Positions 5,249 through 7,122 of a stretch of 7,122 nt of DNA are shown one piece after another. Below the pieces are notes generated by a model. That model saw only the letters and a program-made list of their open reading frames with translations. It was not told where the DNA came from and made no database searches. The position numbers were made by a program, and so were the translations under genes. The DNA comes from Lentimicrobiaceae bacterium (GTDB taxonomy: Bacteria > Bacteroidota > Bacteroidia > Bacteroidales > Lentimicrobiaceae), in contig JAQVEI010000113.1 in assembly GCA_028697695.1 (NCBI GenBank), positions 1 through 7,122 of the forward strand. Reading direction: 5' to 3'. Position 1 is the first letter of the stretch; each line of letters begins with the position of its first letter.

Positions 5249-6747
5249 TTCATCACTCTTTTTTTAATAGGAATAAATTGTGAAAGTAATCCCAATACAG
5301 GTTCCAGGTAGTTGATTTTTATGATTCGTTGGGTGAGTAGTATTAGCAGGTAAAACACCAACAAATTACCGGCAATCGCAATCAATAATGGCAACTCGGG
5401 TATGATACCGGAATTTGATATCGCAAAAATTATCAAAAGTAAAACAGCTAAATGAGCAGTAATTACTATCATCTTCCAAATTAATTCTGATGGCACCAGA
5501 TTTATTTTTTCTTTTCTATAGATAAAATAAAACAAATACACGTGACGGGATACTTCGATTACAACAAACAAAACAACGATTAAAACAGGGCTTAACGAGA
5601 GTTTGGAAAACAGATAACTAAGTGGCAAAAGTGCTATAGCTGAGACCAAATGACTTTTAAAATAAATTTTCGCATGGCCTGTTGCAAGCAAGACCGAGGC
5701 GTAGGGTAATACCGCAAACAGATCTCTTATCAGCGATACACGGAAGTAAGGAGCAGAAGTGCTGTATAAATCGCCATAGATAAGCACAACGATGTTTTTT
5801 GCAAATACAATGCAAAACAACATCAGGGGCATTACGATAAGCACAGCTTTTGCCACTGCTGATTTGTAACTCATTAATGCCTGCTCCATTTTATTTTCTT
5901 TCTGAGCTCTTGAAAATAGAGGCAACAAAACCCCTTTGATCGACCCGCCCACCATGCCAATAAACGGAAGCGAAATAAAACCGTTGGCAAAATCTGCAAA
6001 ATTATCCGCTCCGTAATACCGGCTTATAAAAAACTGATTGGAGGATGCAATAAAAAATCCGACCAGGCTTGCCGCCATTAATGGCACAGAATAATCAAAT
6101 ACGGTGGAGTAAAAATTTACAATTTTCTTTTTTGCCACACCTACATAAGGTTTGCCTTTAAAGTATAAGGCGAATAAAAATATAATAAAAGATGCAACAC
6201 CCCAGCCTATTATGGCAGTTTTATAGTCACCTTTAAACAATACTACAGGTATAACGATACAAACGAGCATCAATAATTTGCTGATGGTATTGTAAACAGC
6301 AACGTATTTTGTTTCCCGTAAGGCAGTGTAAAGTCCTTCTACGCCCAGTGCCGGCAAAGTAAACAAAGGGAATACCGAAAATATTTTAATTCCTGCTTCC
6401 AGTTCATCATTGTTTAATATTTGCGCGATGAAACCTGAAGTGGTATATAAAACGATTGAAAAGACTAAACCCAGAAGTAAAAATAGCTGTGTTATCTTGT
6501 TGACAAAATACTTGCCTTCTTCATGACTGTATCTGGGGATAAAATAGGAAAACACGCTTGGCAGGCCCACCGTAAAGATTGTCTGTAAAGTGGTATAAAC
6601 GTAGAGTATCTGCCTGTAGGTTCCATACTCGGTTTTATCAAAATACCTCGATAATATTGCAGCGCTTATAAACGCAAGTGCCAGCGAGCTGAAGCTGCTG
6701 ATTGCGAGCCACAATGCCTGTTGAGTATTGCTTTTGTTGTAATTCAA
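5245..6747 (-). CDS. Wzx-like polysaccharide flippase (MOP superfamily)
   Basis: This is a hydrophobic protein of about 500 residues with 12-14 predicted membrane helices. From the chosen start they lie near 12-35, 47-70, 86-108, 121-143, 153-172, 178-197, 220-243, 255-277, 300-325 and five more to about 473. The loop LSRYFDKTEYGTYRQIL after helix 1 is typical of oligosaccharide flippases (polysaccharide biosynthesis protein family). The role is to move lipid-linked oligosaccharide across the inner membrane. The frame has no early ATG. The TTG at 6745-6747 is chosen because the following NYNKSNTQQAL looks like a natural N-terminus; another TTG lies at 6790-6792, directly after an in-frame stop. 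It is the first gene of the operon and overlaps capA by 4 nt. The C-terminus is basic (IKKRVMK). Confidence 0.88.
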   Translation of the reverse strand: MNYNKSNTQQALWLAISSFSSLALAFISAAILSRYFDKTEYGTYRQILYVYTTLQTIFTVGLPSVFSYFIPRYSHEEGKYFVNKITQLFLLLGLVFSIVLYTTSGFIAQILNNDELEAGIKIFSVFPLFTLPALGVEGLYTALRETKYVAVYNTISKLLMLVCIVIPVVLFKGDYKTAIIGWGVASFIIFLFALYFKGKPYVGVAKKKIVNFYSTVFDYSVPLMAASLVGFFIASSNQFFISRYYGADNFADFANGFISLPFIGMVGGSIKGVLLPLFSRAQKENKMEQALMSYKSAVAKAVLIVMPLMLFCIVFAKNIVVLIYGDLYSTSAPYFRVSLIRDLFAVLPYASVLLATGHAKIYFKSHLVSAIALLPLSYLFSKLSLSPVLIVVLFVVIEVSRHVYLFYFIYRKEKINLVPSELIWKMIVITAHLAVLLLIIFAISNSGIIPELPLLIAIAGNLLVFYLLILLTQRIIKINYLEPVLGLLSQFIPIKKRVMK

Positions 6748-6798
6748 AGGTTTGCCGCTTTCGCGGATTAAATTATAGCACCTGCGGTGCAATTAAAA

Positions 6799-6821
6799 AA
6801 TTAGCTTCACTTAACTCTTCG
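6799..6821 (+). repeat. Degenerate partial copy of repeat R1
   Basis: AATTAGCTTCACTTAACTC, then TTCG, resembles the start of R1 (AATTAGCTTCGCTGAGCTC) with three substitutions and a 2-nt deletion. It lies in the flippase leader, about 5 kb from the other copies. Confidence 0.5.
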
Positions 6822-6840
6822 TATTAGATTTGCAACCCTT

Positions 6841-6886
6841 TCCTGACAGTTCCGCCCTCTCAGTCACACATTGCAACTGAACAGGA
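6841..6886 (-). promoter_or_regulatory. Possible stem-loop in the flippase leader
   Basis: On the plus strand TCCTG-A-CAGTT (6841-6851) pairs with AACTG-AA-CAGGA (6875-6886), giving 10 bp with a 1x2 internal loop. The 23-nt loop holds most of conserved box copy 2. It would lie in the 5' leader of the flippase mRNA if transcription starts near 6895. The related spacer at 2291-2310 does not preserve the same pairs, so a conserved RNA fold is not supported. No known riboswitch was recognised. Confidence 0.35.
6846..6865 (-). other. Conserved spacer box, copy 2
   Basis: ACAGTTCCGCCCTCTCAGTC matches 2291-2310 at 17 of 20 positions. The CAAAnATA box follows 36 nt further on here, against about 108 nt in copy 1. 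Confidence 0.6.
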
Positions 6887-6900
6887 GATTGCAAAAGGAG

Positions 6901-6908
6901 CAAAAATA
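6901..6908 (-). promoter_or_regulatory. Putative -7 promoter box of the flippase operon
   Basis: The minus strand reads TATTTTTG, followed by C. This fits the Bacteroidota TAnnTTTG(C) -7 element exactly. A TTG/TTTG -33 element at the usual spacing is not visible, so the call rests on one box. A perfect 14-bp palindrome, ACCATTTAAATGGT (6909-6922), lies immediately upstream and could be an operator. The leader to the TTG start would be about 150 nt. Confidence 0.4.
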
Positions 6909-6953
6909 ACCATTTAAATGGTATAATGTTTATTATAAGGATGTTTTGGATAG

Positions 6954-7053
6954 GGTGGTTTCGGTTACGGTGCTTTCGGCTACGCTCAATCACCGGGGGG
7001 GCGCGCCGGGGTTTCGACTACGCTCAACCACCGGGGGGCGCGCCGAAAGCACC
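6954..7053 (+). repeat. Solo REP-like array without nuclease gene
   Basis: A 15-nt half-unit GGTGGTTTCGGTTAC (6954-6968) is followed by a full first-variant copy (6969-6994), a second-variant copy GGTTTCGAC, TAC, GCTCAACCACC (7010-7032), and an inverted half-copy GCCGAAAGCACC (7042-7053). G-runs of 7, 4, 6 and 5 and two GGCGCGCC palindromes (7000-7007, 7037-7044) separate them. ATGTTTTGG (6941-6949) precedes it, as it precedes the left array of the nuclease locus (2460-2468). Confidence 0.82.
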
Positions 7054-7079
7054 GGGGGAACCATTGAGGAGCAGATTCC

Positions 7080-7122
7080 ATGAATTACTTTACAACTGTA
7101 TTGGATTTTCTACATTTTATGG
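7080..7122 (+). CDS. Possible start of a gene, cut by the window edge
   Basis: An ATG at 7080-7082 opens a frame reading MNYFTTVLDFLHFM to the window end. A GAGGAG 8 nt upstream (7066-7071) resembles a ribosome binding site, although Bacteroidota often lack one. It would be divergent from the flippase operon, with the solo REP array ending 26 nt before it. Fourteen codons are too few for any assignment. Confidence 0.3.
   Translation, partial: MNYFTTVLDFLHFM

Noticed and set aside
6811..6993. 60-codon minus-strand frame across the flippase leader
   Set aside because: It starts inside a REP palindrome, crosses the putative promoter and conserved box, and the matching frame in the related spacer hits a stop right after the box. 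It is more likely leader DNA.

Overview
The window looks like chromosomal DNA of a Bacteroidota bacterium, most likely an environmental Bacteroidales-like lineage. The signs are a moderately AT-rich base composition, start codons mostly without Shine-Dalgarno sequences, two TAnnTTTG-type promoter boxes (the Bacteroidota -7 consensus), a DUF4143-type ATPase next to a four-helix-bundle (23S rRNA intervening-sequence) protein, and spacers full of GATTCAAA-type and REP-like palindromic repeats. This is inference; there is no rRNA or marker gene to fix the taxonomy.

Layout, left to right. (1) 1-1462, minus strand: a four-helix-bundle protein cut by the window edge, with an AAA ATPase/DUF4143 protein just upstream. 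(2) 1463-2460: about 1 kb without a credible gene. It is a mosaic of short repeats: octamer tandems (GATTCAAA and later AATCAACT), a roughly 36-nt unit (R1) in four copies, a 49-nt unit (R2) whose second copy lies on the far side of the ATPase gene, a third unit (R3), and several hairpins. (3) 2460-3107: a small GIY-YIG endonuclease gene (minus) between two arrays of a 26-nt REP-like palindrome. The full copies point in opposite directions on the two sides. (4) 3115-6747, minus: a surface-polysaccharide operon, transcribed flippase, then CapA-like protein, then TupA-like ATP-grasp ligase. (5) 6748-7079: a promoter/leader region and a second REP array without a nuclease gene. (6) 7080 to the end, plus strand: a possible start of another gene.

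The flippase and CapA genes overlap by 4 nt, and the ATP-grasp gene follows 52 nt later. Together they suggest export of a lipid-linked glycan and its modification with amino acids or a peptide. The GIY-YIG gene begins about 150 nt beyond the operon on the same strand, but the REP array separates it and it probably belongs to the repeats rather than to the operon.

The main candidate for an undescribed system is the GIY-YIG/REP combination. The spacer left of the nuclease locus (2291-2468) and the spacer left of the solo array (6846-6949) share an ordered set of blocks: a 20-nt box (17/20 identical), a CAAAnATA box, and ATGTTTTGG directly before the array. The two loci look like a nuclease-bearing and a nuclease-less version of one element, comparable in logic to REP elements with their RAYT transposases but with a GIY-YIG enzyme. 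Mobility is not shown by the sequence and remains a hypothesis.
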